Below are positions 1-5,743 of a stretch of DNA of 6,446 bases, piece after piece. A program made the position numbers and the translations under genes. The first letter of the stretch is position 1; each line of letters starts with the position of its first letter. The notes under the pieces were generated by a model. That model was not told where the DNA came from and ran no database searches. It saw only the letters and a list, made by a program, of their open reading frames with translations. The DNA is from Candidatus Omnitrophota bacterium (lineage in GTDB: Bacteria; Omnitrophota; Gorgyraeia; Duberdicusellales; 4484-171), in the NCBI GenBank assembly GCA_023228195.1, contig JALOBR010000082.1, positions 1 to 6,446 on the forward strand, in the 5' to 3' direction.

Positions 1-1
1 T

Positions 2-97
2 CAAATGGGTAAGCAATTTGACCCGCAAATAGTTGAAATTTTACTGAAAATCCTTAAAAGGAAAGACATTAGAAAATACTTGCGTTCCTTCCTGTAA
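2..97 (+). CDS. C-terminal end of a probable HD-GYP-domain c-di-GMP phosphodiesterase (5' partial)
   Basis: Reading frame 2 is open from the left edge to a TAA at 95-97 and encodes 31 residues. They include the stretch KQFDPQIVEILLKIL, followed by a basic tail ending in YLRSFL. A 'G-x-QFDP-x-(I/V)V-x-x-(F/L)L' ending is the hallmark of the last helices of HD-GYP domains, which hydrolyse cyclic di-GMP. The catalytic HD and GYP motifs lie outside the window, so activity cannot be judged. The -35 region of the next promoter overlaps its last codons. The family call rests on this short tail plus the c-di-GMP context further right; another HD-superfamily protein is the main alternative. Confidence 0.7.
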   Translation, partial: QMGKQFDPQIVEILLKILKRKDIRKYLRSFL

Positions 98-107
98 ATC
101 TTATAAT
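80..107 (+). promoter_or_regulatory. Candidate sigma70-type promoter for the SPOR operon
   Basis: A perfect -10 box TATAAT lies at 102-107. A weak -35 candidate TTGCGT (first three bases match consensus) lies at 80-85, 16 nt upstream. Transcription would be expected to start around 113-116, essentially at the ATG at 116, leaving almost no 5' leader. No Shine-Dalgarno sequence lies between the -10 box and the ATG. The -35 half is poor, so confidence rests on the -10 box and its position. Confidence 0.55.
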
Positions 108-115
108 AAAGCCTT

Positions 116-712
116 ATGCGTGGAGAGCAATTAAAGCTTTTTGGTGCCGGCGATGAGTCGAATTCAAAGCTCAAGCGCCGGTTAATTGTAGTACCTCTAG
201 ATACTTTTATTTTATCCGGGGTTGTGGTTTTCCTGCTTTTTATCCTAGCTTTTTCTCTGGGGGTAGAAAAAGGAAGAAAGATTTCCATGGCAAGTGATGA
301 TACGGTTGAGTTTTCGGAAAACGCGTTAAAGCAGAAAATGCCAATTGTGGCCCAGAACAAAACACCTGTAAGACAGCAGAATATCGCAATTGCCAAGCCT
401 GTTATAGGAGGAGAAACTCGCCAGATTCAAGCAGTAAAGAATGTGCAAATCACGGATAAAAAAATAGAGGCTTCCCAGGGGGCTGCTAATGCTAAAGAGG
501 GCTATTACATACAATTGGCAAGTTACAATAAAGAGAGTTTTGCCGATGCCGAAGCGAAAAGATTAAAAGACAGGGGGTTTCCATCTTTTACGGCAAAGAA
601 GGGCGCCTTTATTGTTTTATACGCGGGGACTTTTAAAACCATTGCAGAGGCTCAAAAGAATATGGGTTTACTTAAAAAAAACTATAAAGATTGTGTATTA
701 AGGAGGTTGTGA
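116..712 (+). CDS. SPOR-domain, single-pass inner-membrane protein
   Basis: A 198-residue protein with a short basic cytoplasmic N-terminus (residues 1-29, with KLKRR at 18-22). One transmembrane helix follows at about 30-50, then a polar linker rich in K, Q and A (about 51-128), then a C-terminal SPOR domain (129-198). The SPOR domain begins GYYIQLASY and carries the typical FIVLYAGTFKTIAEAQ segment. SPOR domains bind glycan strands stripped of stem peptides, usually at division septa, so a role in cell-wall remodelling or division is inferred. The ATG at 116 is the only start that keeps the basic N-terminus and helix intact. It has no Shine-Dalgarno sequence and sits just after a TATAAT box. 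Its stop overlaps the next ATG by one base (TGATG), making it the first gene of the operon. Confidence 0.88.
   Translation: MRGEQLKLFGAGDESNSKLKRRLIVVPLDTFILSGVVVFLLFILAFSLGVEKGRKISMASDDTVEFSENALKQKMPIVAQNKTPVRQQNIAIAKPVIGGETRQIQAVKNVQITDKKIEASQGAANAKEGYYIQLASYNKESFADAEAKRLKDRGFPSFTAKKGAFIVLYAGTFKTIAEAQKNMGLLKKNYKDCVLRRL
701..706 (+). promoter_or_regulatory. Strong Shine-Dalgarno site that fixes the small basic protein start
   Basis: A perfect AGGAGG lies inside the last codons of the SPOR gene, 5 nt before the ATG at 712. It is the best ribosome-binding site in the window. It supports initiation at 712 rather than at the upstream in-frame TTG at 691, and suggests that this product is made at high level. 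Confidence 0.85.
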
Positions 713-978
713 TGGGTTTACATTCATCTTTGAAGCGAGCTGAGAGATTATCATCGGCGCGTTCAGTAATGAAACGCACCGAGCGCCTTAAATGGCTCAA
801 GGAAAGAGGCGCGTGGAAAGAGGGCGATAAAGTATCGGGATTGCCCAAGATAAAAGTTGTAAAAGTCAAGGCAGATAAGAAAGAAAAAGCAAAAGAAGAA
901 AAGCCAGCAGAAGCTGCTGCTCCTGCTGCAGAAGCTGCCGGCGCAAAACAGGCTGCAAAGCAGCCTACAAAACAGTAA
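712..978 (+). CDS. Small basic protein of the PVC-superphylum type
   Basis: An 88-residue, lysine/arginine-rich protein. Residues 1-50 (starting MGLHSSLKRAERL, with VMKRTERLKWLKERGAW and GLPKIKVVK) match my recollection of a conserved short family found in Verrucomicrobia, Chlamydiae, Planctomycetes and relatives (TIGR04137-like). Its precise role is not established to my knowledge; its size, charge and conservation suggest RNA or ribosome association. Residues 51-88 form a low-complexity K/A/E/P/Q tail, which makes this member longer than the roughly 60-70 residues I recall for the family. The start at 712 is set by the AGGAGG at 701-706. The SPOR stop codon overlaps it by one base, and the SH3 gene starts one base after its TAA. 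It is the best taxonomic marker in the window. Confidence 0.85.
   Translation: MGLHSSLKRAERLSSARSVMKRTERLKWLKERGAWKEGDKVSGLPKIKVVKVKADKKEKAKEEKPAEAAAPAAEAAGAKQAAKQPTKQ
907..938 (+). repeat. Short direct repeat within the Ala/Glu tail of the small basic protein
   Basis: The 11-mer GCAGAAGCTGC occurs at 907-917 and again at 928-938, a period of 21 bp. It encodes two seven-residue units (AEAAAPA, then AEAAGAK). This looks like a small in-frame duplication that lengthened the low-complexity tail. Confidence 0.7.
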
Positions 979-979
979 A

Positions 980-1666
980 ATGATTACCCCGTTAGAAAAG
1001 GTAAAATTTGTAATTGGCTTTGTTCTAACGGGGTTTTTCTTTTTAGCGAACAATGTCGTATGTTACGGTGCTGATGAAGCTATTTTAACCAAAGATAGGA
1101 TAAATGTACGAGTTGATGCAACTGCTATGGCTCCTTCTGTAGGGTTTCTAAAACGTGGCGAAAGAGTTACTATAGTAGATGAGAGATTTGAATGGTGCAA
1201 GATAATGCTTCCTAAACGTTTTTCCGCGTATGCTGCAGCAGAATTTTTAAAAGAAATAGACAGTAATAAGGTTGAAGTTATCGCTTCTACTTTAAATTTG
1301 CGCAGTAGCCCCAGTATGTCTTCTTATGTAATGGGCCAGGCAGAAAAAGGAACGGTATTTTTTCTTAGAGGAAAGAAAAATGATTGGTTTGAATTAAGGG
1401 GCTATCCGCATATTTATGGTTGGGTAAATAAAAACTTTTTAGAAAAACGCGAAAAAGTGGTTAATCTTGAAGGCACGTTGTTCCCATCTAACGATGTAGA
1501 TTGCGAAGCTAATTATGTATTAAAGACTTCGGAAGAAGAGTATCTTTTAAACATACTTACAAAAGGAAAAACCAAGTATGTGAATAAAAAAGTAAAGATA
1601 GAAGGCGTAATGGCAAAGGGTTCATGTTCTTATATAATTGTGGATAAATTAGTTTTTGCAAGATGA
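980..1666 (+). CDS. Exported protein with two bacterial SH3 domains and a C-terminal beta domain
   Basis: A 228-residue protein. A signal peptide spans about residues 1-30: K7 and K9 precede a hydrophobic core at 10-23, with likely cleavage after G30 or A31. Two SH3b domains follow. The first, about 34-92, contains RINVRVDATA; the second, about 97-156, contains the canonical LNLRSSPS motif and ends with GWVNKNFL. The last part (about 160-228) reads as alternating beta strands ending in KKVKIEGVM and YIIVDKLVF, perhaps a small OB-like barrel; I cannot assign it. SH3b domains usually target cell wall or other proteins, so a periplasmic envelope role is inferred. The start has no Shine-Dalgarno sequence and lies one base after the previous stop, implying coupled translation. 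A terminator-like hairpin overlaps the signal-peptide codons. Confidence 0.85.
   Translation: MITPLEKVKFVIGFVLTGFFFLANNVVCYGADEAILTKDRINVRVDATAMAPSVGFLKRGERVTIVDERFEWCKIMLPKRFSAYAAAEFLKEIDSNKVEVIASTLNLRSSPSMSSYVMGQAEKGTVFFLRGKKNDWFELRGYPHIYGWVNKNFLEKREKVVNLEGTLFPSNDVDCEANYVLKTSEEEYLLNILTKGKTKYVNKKVKIEGVMAKGSCSYIIVDKLVFAR
986..1044 (+). terminator. Intrinsic-terminator-like hairpin inside the SH3 gene start
   Basis: The arm ACCCCGTTAGAA at 986-997 is perfectly complementary to TTCTAACGGGGT at 1023-1034, giving a 12-bp stem with a 25-nt loop. The 3' arm runs straight into the T-tract TTTTTCTTTTT (1034-1044). The structure has the form of a rho-independent terminator but lies within codons 3-22 of the SH3 gene; the T-tract encodes the Phe cluster of the signal peptide. 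It could end most transcripts after the small basic protein, with read-through feeding the downstream genes when ribosomes disrupt the stem. The pairing is seen directly; the function is inferred. Confidence 0.6.
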
Positions 1667-2295
1667 TCCAGCCCGTTGATATTTTAAATTTCTTTTCTAT
1701 CTGCGTGATAATATTTATGTCTATAACGCTGCACGAATATTCACACGGCTTTGTCGCAACAAAATTAGGAGATCCAACTCCCAAGGCAAGCGGCCGCCTC
1801 AGTCTTAACCCGCTTACGCACATAGATATCTTTGGAACAATAATACTTCCTGTTCTTTTGATTGCGTTAAGCGGCGGGAGGGTTGCTTTTGGATACGCAA
1901 AGCCTGTTCCTATTAATCCATATCACTTCAAAAATCCAAAAAGAGACATGCTCTGGGTAGGTTTAGCGGGGCCGGCGGTTAATTTCCTCATAGCGCTTTT
2001 ATTAACGGGGCTGCTTAAAGTTTCGAATTACATGTTTATCCCGGAAATAATTATAGAGGGGATACTGATTAACCTGATTTTGGGTATTTTTAACCTTGTG
2101 CCCATACCGCCCCTGGATGGTTCCAGGGTTTTAAGCGCCTTGCTTCCTTATAAACTTTCTTATTCGTATCTTAAAATGGAAACAATTGGGTCGTTTGCTT
2201 TAATTTTGTTGATTATGATAGGCTTTTTCAGATGGTTTCTACTGCCGACAGTAAGTTATACTTTTTCGTTATTAAACATAAAGGCTGCGATATGA
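1663..2295 (+). CDS. Site-2-type membrane zinc metalloprotease (peptidase family M50)
   Basis: A 210-residue polytopic membrane protein. It carries the zinc-binding and catalytic motif HEYSH at 24-28 within the first helix, and the third ligand motif NLVPIPPLDGSR at 144-155 (D152). Between them are the conserved LNPLTHIDIFGT segment (48-59), FGYAKPVPINP (76-86) and GLAGPAVNF (100-108). About five to six hydrophobic segments are visible. There is no PDZ domain, so it resembles the compact site-2 family found in many bacteria rather than RseP. Such enzymes cleave substrates within the membrane; its substrate is unknown. The ATG overlaps the SH3 stop by four bases (ATGA). All catalytic residues are present, so it should be active. 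Confidence 0.93.
   Translation: MIQPVDILNFFSICVIIFMSITLHEYSHGFVATKLGDPTPKASGRLSLNPLTHIDIFGTIILPVLLIALSGGRVAFGYAKPVPINPYHFKNPKRDMLWVGLAGPAVNFLIALLLTGLLKVSNYMFIPEIIIEGILINLILGIFNLVPIPPLDGSRVLSALLPYKLSYSYLKMETIGSFALILLIMIGFFRWFLLPTVSYTFSLLNIKAAI
2280..2284 (+). promoter_or_regulatory. Shine-Dalgarno-like site for aroB
   Basis: AAAGG at 2280-2284 lies 7 nt before the ATG at 2292. With the ATGA overlap of the protease stop, it supports this start over the upstream in-frame start at 2232, which would add 20 residues read in a second frame of the protease gene. Confidence 0.6.
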
Positions 2296-3380
2296 AAGTT
2301 ATAAAAATTAATTTATCTAAAAATTCGTATAATGTATACATAAAACAAAATCTGCTTGAGAGCGTCGGGTCTCACATAAAAGAGTTTAATCTCGGAAATT
2401 TCGCAATAATCCTTGCCTCGCGCAGCGTTTTTACTTTTTACAAAAATAAAATAGAAAAATCCTTCGCTAAATTCCCGCATAGCATAATTGTTCTTCCTGA
2501 CGGAGAGACGGCAAAGACACAGGCAAGTTTGTTTAAAATAATACAGGGAATAATAAAGCTGGATAAATTAAATAGAAAAGTTTTTATAGTTTGCATGGGC
2601 GGAGGTACGGTAGGGGATGTGGGAGGGTTCGCTTCCTCGGTATATAAACGGGGAATCCCTTATGTGCAGGTTCCAACTACATTGCTTGCTCAAATTGATG
2701 CAAGCATAGGCGGTAAAACCGCAATCGACCTTAAAGAGGCCAAAAATATATTAGGCGCATTTTACCAGCCAAAAGCCGTATTCGTCGACCCCGGTTTTTT
2801 AAATACTTTAAAAAAGAAACAAATCTCAGAGGGTCTTGCTGAGGCCGTGAAATACGCAGTTATTAAATCCAGCGCATTCTTCAGCTTTCTGGTAATAAAT
2901 TACCGGGAAATTCTTTCCTTGAAGCCTTCGTCAATATCAAAAGTCATCGATACTTGCGCCGGCATAAAAGCAAAAATAGTAGAGGCGGATGAGACAGAAA
3001 AAAAATCTATACGAACCATACTTAACTTCGGTCATACTTTTGCGCATGCACTTGAAGCAGCCTCAAAATACAAGAAAGTTTCGCACGGCGAGGCAGTAAG
3101 CTTGGGTATGCTTTACGCGGCTTTTCTGTCAAAAAAAGCAGGGTCATGCGGTATGAATGAAATTTATCAGATTCGCGATTTACTTAAAAAATTTGAGCTT
3201 CCCGTTAAATGCAAATATGATCTTAAGGCCATCTATAAAACAATGAGTTATGATAAAAAGAACGTTTCTGGCCGGTTCAGGATGGTGCTACTTGAGGCAA
3301 TCGGTAAGGTTAAGGTCGTTGATGGAATTCCTGAGGGCTTGATAAGCAAAACGCTCAAGGAATATGGAGCCTTTATTTGA
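2292..3380 (+). CDS. aroB: 3-dehydroquinate synthase
   Basis: A 362-residue cytosolic enzyme, typical for the family, that converts DAHP to 3-dehydroquinate in the second step of the shikimate pathway. The NAD-binding region is intact: GGGTVGDVGGF at 103-113 and VPTTLLAQIDASIGGKTAID at 127-146. The zinc ligands appear as E184 (in GLAEAVKYAVIK), H248 (in NFGHTFAHALE) and H265 (in SHGEAVSLGM). AKNILGAFYQPKAV (150-163) and the late YDKKN motif also fit. The start at 2292 matches where AroB proteins normally begin (MKVIKINL) and overlaps the protease stop by four bases. It is the last gene of the first operon and no terminator is evident after it; instead the next promoter begins within its stop codon. 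Confidence 0.97.
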   Translation: MKVIKINLSKNSYNVYIKQNLLESVGSHIKEFNLGNFAIILASRSVFTFYKNKIEKSFAKFPHSIIVLPDGETAKTQASLFKIIQGIIKLDKLNRKVFIVCMGGGTVGDVGGFASSVYKRGIPYVQVPTTLLAQIDASIGGKTAIDLKEAKNILGAFYQPKAVFVDPGFLNTLKKKQISEGLAEAVKYAVIKSSAFFSFLVINYREILSLKPSSISKVIDTCAGIKAKIVEADETEKKSIRTILNFGHTFAHALEAASKYKKVSHGEAVSLGMLYAAFLSKKAGSCGMNEIYQIRDLLKKFELPVKCKYDLKAIYKTMSYDKKNVSGRFRMVLLEAIGKVKVVDGIPEGLISKTLKEYGAFI

Positions 3381-3405
3381 CAAATACCTGAAATTATGTT
3401 ATATT
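3377..3405 (+). promoter_or_regulatory. Near-consensus sigma70-type promoter for the PilZ operon
   Basis: A perfect -35 box TTGACA (3377-3382) and a -10 box TATATT (3400-3405) are separated by an optimal 17-nt spacer. The TGT at 3397-3399 forms an extended -10 motif. The -35 box contains the aroB stop codon (TGA, 3378-3380). Transcription should start at about 3411-3413, only a few bases before the ATG at 3416, with no Shine-Dalgarno sequence between. A shifted -10 reading, TATTAT at 3402-3407, would move the start to about 3414-3416. Confidence 0.85.
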
Positions 3406-3415
3406 ATAACAATTT

Positions 3416-3733
3416 ATGATAGACGAAAAGAGAATAAATTCACGTAGTCCTATTTCCTTTCCGATAGAATGTAATGTCCTTCCCGGAAAAGAGTATTTTT
3501 ATACGGTTAGTAAGGATCTAAGCGTAGGCGGGGTGCGTATACTCAGCGATGAATTTTTATCTAAGAATCATTGCCTTAAGCTAAACATAAATCTTATAGA
3601 CAAGGTTTTAGGCATGAAAGCAAAAGTCGTTTGGTGCAATAAAGAAAGGGTTTCTGACAGGTATTCCGCGGGTTTAGAATTTGTGGAAATAGCTGAAGAA
3701 AGTAAAAAATATCTTAATTCAATAGTAAAGTAG
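3416..3733 (+). CDS. Single-domain PilZ protein (predicted c-di-GMP receptor), copy 1
   Basis: A 105-residue protein that is essentially one PilZ domain. Both c-di-GMP-binding motifs are intact: RxxxR as R6-INS-R10, and (D/N)xSxxG as DLSVGG at 34-39. A final strand GLEFVEI follows near the C-terminus. Having no partner domain, it would work as a stand-alone adaptor whose surface changes when c-di-GMP binds; its target is unknown. It is first in the second operon, directly behind a strong promoter, and its ATG lies only about 3-5 nt after the predicted transcription start. The short spacer between ATG and the RxxxR motif leaves no room for a later start. Confidence 0.9.
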   Translation: MIDEKRINSRSPISFPIECNVLPGKEYFYTVSKDLSVGGVRILSDEFLSKNHCLKLNINLIDKVLGMKAKVVWCNKERVSDRYSAGLEFVEIAEESKKYLNSIVK

Positions 3734-3759
3734 TCCATCAGGACATCGGTAGGCTAATT

Positions 3760-3906
3760 ATGGCAAAAAGCGAAGAAAAAAGAAAAAATTGTGTTGCGTG
3801 CAATAAATCTTTAAAAAGAGTTAAATGGTATTACAGGAATAATGCTTATTTCTGTAATAAAAACTGCTTTAAAGAGCACCTCAAAAAACAAGCCGCTAAA
3901 GCTTAA
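3760..3906 (+). CDS. 48-residue four-cysteine zinc-ribbon (TRASH/FCS-like) protein
   Basis: A very short gene starting at ATG 3760 and ending at TAA 3904-3906, which overlaps the ATG of the second PilZ gene by one base. The product is highly basic and carries CVAC (C11, C14) and CNKNC (C32, C36) 17 residues apart. The aromatic segment VKWYYRNNAYFC lies between them. The CxxC-x17-CxxxC spacing and the Y-F-C-x3-C ending resemble TRASH/FCS/MYM-type zinc fingers, which bind one zinc and often serve in metal handling or protein/nucleic-acid contacts. The stop-start overlap and dense cysteine pattern argue that it is real. A weak AGG at 3751-3753 may serve as the ribosome-binding site. The function is unknown; its position between two PilZ genes suggests a shared role. 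Confidence 0.8.
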   Translation: MAKSEEKRKNCVACNKSLKRVKWYYRNNAYFCNKNCFKEHLKKQAAKA

Positions 3907-4271
3907 TGAGTGAAAAAAGAAGTTATCCCCGCATAGAAGGCAGCCTTCCTTTAAAACTTTGCGCAGCGGACTGCGATCTGGTAACAGAAACTAAAAATAT
4001 AAGCGCAAGCGGCGCATATTGCGCAGTAAATAAAGCTATCGCGCCAATGACAAAGCTTGATATAGTTTTGCTTGTGCCGCTTAATAAGACTGATCATAAA
4101 AAAGTAAAAAAAATAAACTGCAAGGGAGTGGTTGTTAGAAGTGAACACGTGCAGGATAATGGCAAGCAGTCATATTGTCTTGGCATATACTTTAGCGAAA
4201 TAAAAGAAGCCGACCGTCGATGCCTCGTATCTTATCTCAATTCGATATCGAAACCTTCAAATATCTTTTAA
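3906..4271 (+). CDS. Single-domain PilZ protein (predicted c-di-GMP receptor), copy 2
   Basis: A 121-residue protein with one PilZ domain. It has RxxxR as R5-SYP-R9 and NxSxxG as NISASG at 31-36. A late strand CLGIYFSEI and a C-terminal helix follow. It is clearly diverged from the PilZ protein encoded at 3416-3733: it is longer, has four cysteines in the first 40 residues (C19, C23, C39 and nearby positions in the fold) and a different loop around LVPLNKTDHKK. The two are therefore probably not a recent duplication. Its start overlaps the zinc-ribbon stop (TAATG), so translation is likely coupled. Both c-di-GMP motifs are intact, so binding is expected; the partner is unknown. Confidence 0.88.
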   Translation: MSEKRSYPRIEGSLPLKLCAADCDLVTETKNISASGAYCAVNKAIAPMTKLDIVLLVPLNKTDHKKVKKINCKGVVVRSEHVQDNGKQSYCLGIYFSEIKEADRRCLVSYLNSISKPSNIF

Positions 4272-4274
4272 AAA

Positions 4275-4808
4275 GTGCTTAAAAGATTCTTTCCTTTAGC
4301 TGTTAAATTCTTCTGTGGTTTTATTTATTCAAACGAAGATAGCTACCTTAAAGCGTATAAAATACTCGAACGTAAATTCGGTAAAATTGATTTTGCAAGT
4401 GAATGCTTCAATTTTAGCTTTACCAATTATTACGAAGAAGAAATGGGCCGGCCTTTGTATCGGCGGTTCGTTTCTTTTGAAGTGTTACGAGACCCGGAGA
4501 AGTTTGCGGCGATAAAATTATTTTGTATAAAAGCAGAAAAAAAGTTAGTACGAGAGGGTAAGCGTACCATAAATATAGATCCCGGCTATATTAATGAAGG
4601 AAAATTAGTGCTTACAACCACAAAGGATTATTCTCACCGTATATACGTAGGCCACGGAATATTTGAAGAGGTAACTTTGCATTATAAAGATACAAATTTT
4701 CAGGACTTCCCGACGACATATCCTGACTATAAAACACCCGAATATAAGAAAATTTTCGTTATCATAAGAGAAAAATACAGGCAACAACTGAAAAGTAATG
4801 CAAAATAA
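4275..4808 (+). CDS. DUF4416 family protein
   Basis: A 177-residue soluble protein starting at GTG 4275, three bases after the preceding stop. It matches my memory of DUF4416: an N-terminal P-x-x-K-F-F-C-G strand (7-15), FGKIDFASE (35-43), FTNYYEEEMG (49-58), a central KRTINIDPGY (96-105), then KDYSHRIYVGHGIFEE, and a late TYPDY motif. The function of the family is not established. The conserved acidic and histidine residues could form a metal or catalytic site, but that is inference. It overlaps the radical SAM gene by 11 bases, so the two are probably co-translated and may act in the same process. No signal peptide or membrane segment is evident. Confidence 0.85.
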   Translation: MLKRFFPLAVKFFCGFIYSNEDSYLKAYKILERKFGKIDFASECFNFSFTNYYEEEMGRPLYRRFVSFEVLRDPEKFAAIKLFCIKAEKKLVREGKRTINIDPGYINEGKLVLTTTKDYSHRIYVGHGIFEEVTLHYKDTNFQDFPTTYPDYKTPEYKKIFVIIREKYRQQLKSNAK

Positions 4809-5733
4809 AATTAAACTTATTGAAGAAAGTCTAAAGCTACTTACCCCAAGGCTCAAAGCTTGCGATATCTGCCCCAGAAATTGCAAGGTTAACCGTATTG
4901 CCGGTAAGCGTGGGTACTGTAAGGCAGGGGTTGTCCCGGTTGTTTATACTGCATTTTTGCATAGGGGAGAGGAGCCCGCCCTAAGCGCAGCAGGGGGGAG
5001 TGGTACCATATTCTTTTCCGGCTGTAATCTTGGGTGCATATATTGCCAGAATTATAAATTTTCCCACTTTCTTGAAGGTAGCTTAAAAAGCCCGGAGCAT
5101 CTGGCTGATATGATGCTTAAGCTTCAGAATGAAAAAGCGCATAATATTAATCTTGTCACCCCTACGCATTTTTTACCCCAAATACTAGAATCATTGCATA
5201 TTGCTATTTCAAGAGGTCTAAAAATACCAATTGTTTATAATACTTCCGGGTATGAGAAAAAGGAAATTATAGCCAAGCTTTCCGGAATAGTAGATATTTA
5301 TCTGCCGGATATGAAATATATAGGGGAAGGGTTAGCCTGTGAATGTTCCAGTGCCGCCGATTATAGCATTTACAATAAAGAAGCAATACTTGAAATGTAT
5401 AAGCAAAAAAATAAAGCGTCTTTTAACGGAGATGTTTTAATGAGCGGCCTTGTGATAAGGCATTTGGTTATTCCCGGGCACGTCACAGAGACGGCGGCAA
5501 TACTTTCCTGGATAAAGGAGAATGTACCTGATTGTTTAACCAGTATAATGTTTCAATACCAGCCATATTATAAAGCTAAACTAATTTCTCAGATAAACCG
5601 CACCATAAATTTAGATGAGTATAACCGGGTAGTAAAATTAGTGGAAGAGCTTGGCCTTTGCGGCTGGGTCCAGGATTTTACCCAGAAAGAGGATATGGCC
5701 GGCGTATATTTTAATCCTAATAACAGTCTTTAG
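4798..5733 (+). CDS. PflX-like radical SAM protein (COG1313-type)
   Basis: A 311-residue protein with the radical SAM cluster motif CNLGCIYC (C76, C80, C83), preceded by SGTIFFSG, as in pyruvate-formate-lyase-activase-like enzymes. An N-terminal set of four more cysteines (C22, C25, C29, C41; CDICPRNC then GYC) could hold a second metal or Fe-S site. Further family marks are RGEEPALS (56-63), YLPDMKY, and FQYQPYYKA followed by INRTI and DEYNRVV near the C-terminus. The enzyme should cleave S-adenosylmethionine to a 5'-deoxyadenosyl radical; its substrate or protein target is unknown, and the PflX name is only by similarity. The ATG overlaps the end of the DUF4416 gene by 11 bases. No good ribosome-binding site is visible, suggesting coupled translation. 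Confidence 0.9.
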   Translation: MQNKIKLIEESLKLLTPRLKACDICPRNCKVNRIAGKRGYCKAGVVPVVYTAFLHRGEEPALSAAGGSGTIFFSGCNLGCIYCQNYKFSHFLEGSLKSPEHLADMMLKLQNEKAHNINLVTPTHFLPQILESLHIAISRGLKIPIVYNTSGYEKKEIIAKLSGIVDIYLPDMKYIGEGLACECSSAADYSIYNKEAILEMYKQKNKASFNGDVLMSGLVIRHLVIPGHVTETAAILSWIKENVPDCLTSIMFQYQPYYKAKLISQINRTINLDEYNRVVKLVEELGLCGWVQDFTQKEDMAGVYFNPNNSL

Positions 5734-5743
5734 GAAAGTTTTC

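Noticed and set aside
1..396. Long minus-strand open frame
   Set aside because: It is antisense to the HD-GYP tail and the SPOR gene, has no family resemblance and no promoter. It is a shadow frame.
691..711. Upstream TTG start for the small basic protein
   Set aside because: It would add seven residues absent from the family and ignores the perfect AGGAGG placed for the ATG at 712.
763..1053. Minus-strand frame rich in Phe, Cys and Ser
   Set aside because: It is the complement of the Lys/Glu/Ala-rich tail of the small basic protein, with no plausible protein features.
980..1070. Lipoprotein signal (C28) in the SH3 protein
   Set aside because: The residues before C28 (NVV) do not form a lipobox, so an ordinary signal peptide is more likely.
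2232..2291. N-terminal extension of aroB
   Set aside because: The extra residues are read in a second frame of the protease gene; AroB proteins start at MKVIKINL and the ATG at 2292 has an ATGA overlap and an AAAGG.
4315..4515. Plus-strand 66-codon frame inside the DUF4416 gene
   Set aside because: It is entirely contained in a clear family gene in another frame and has no recognisable motif.
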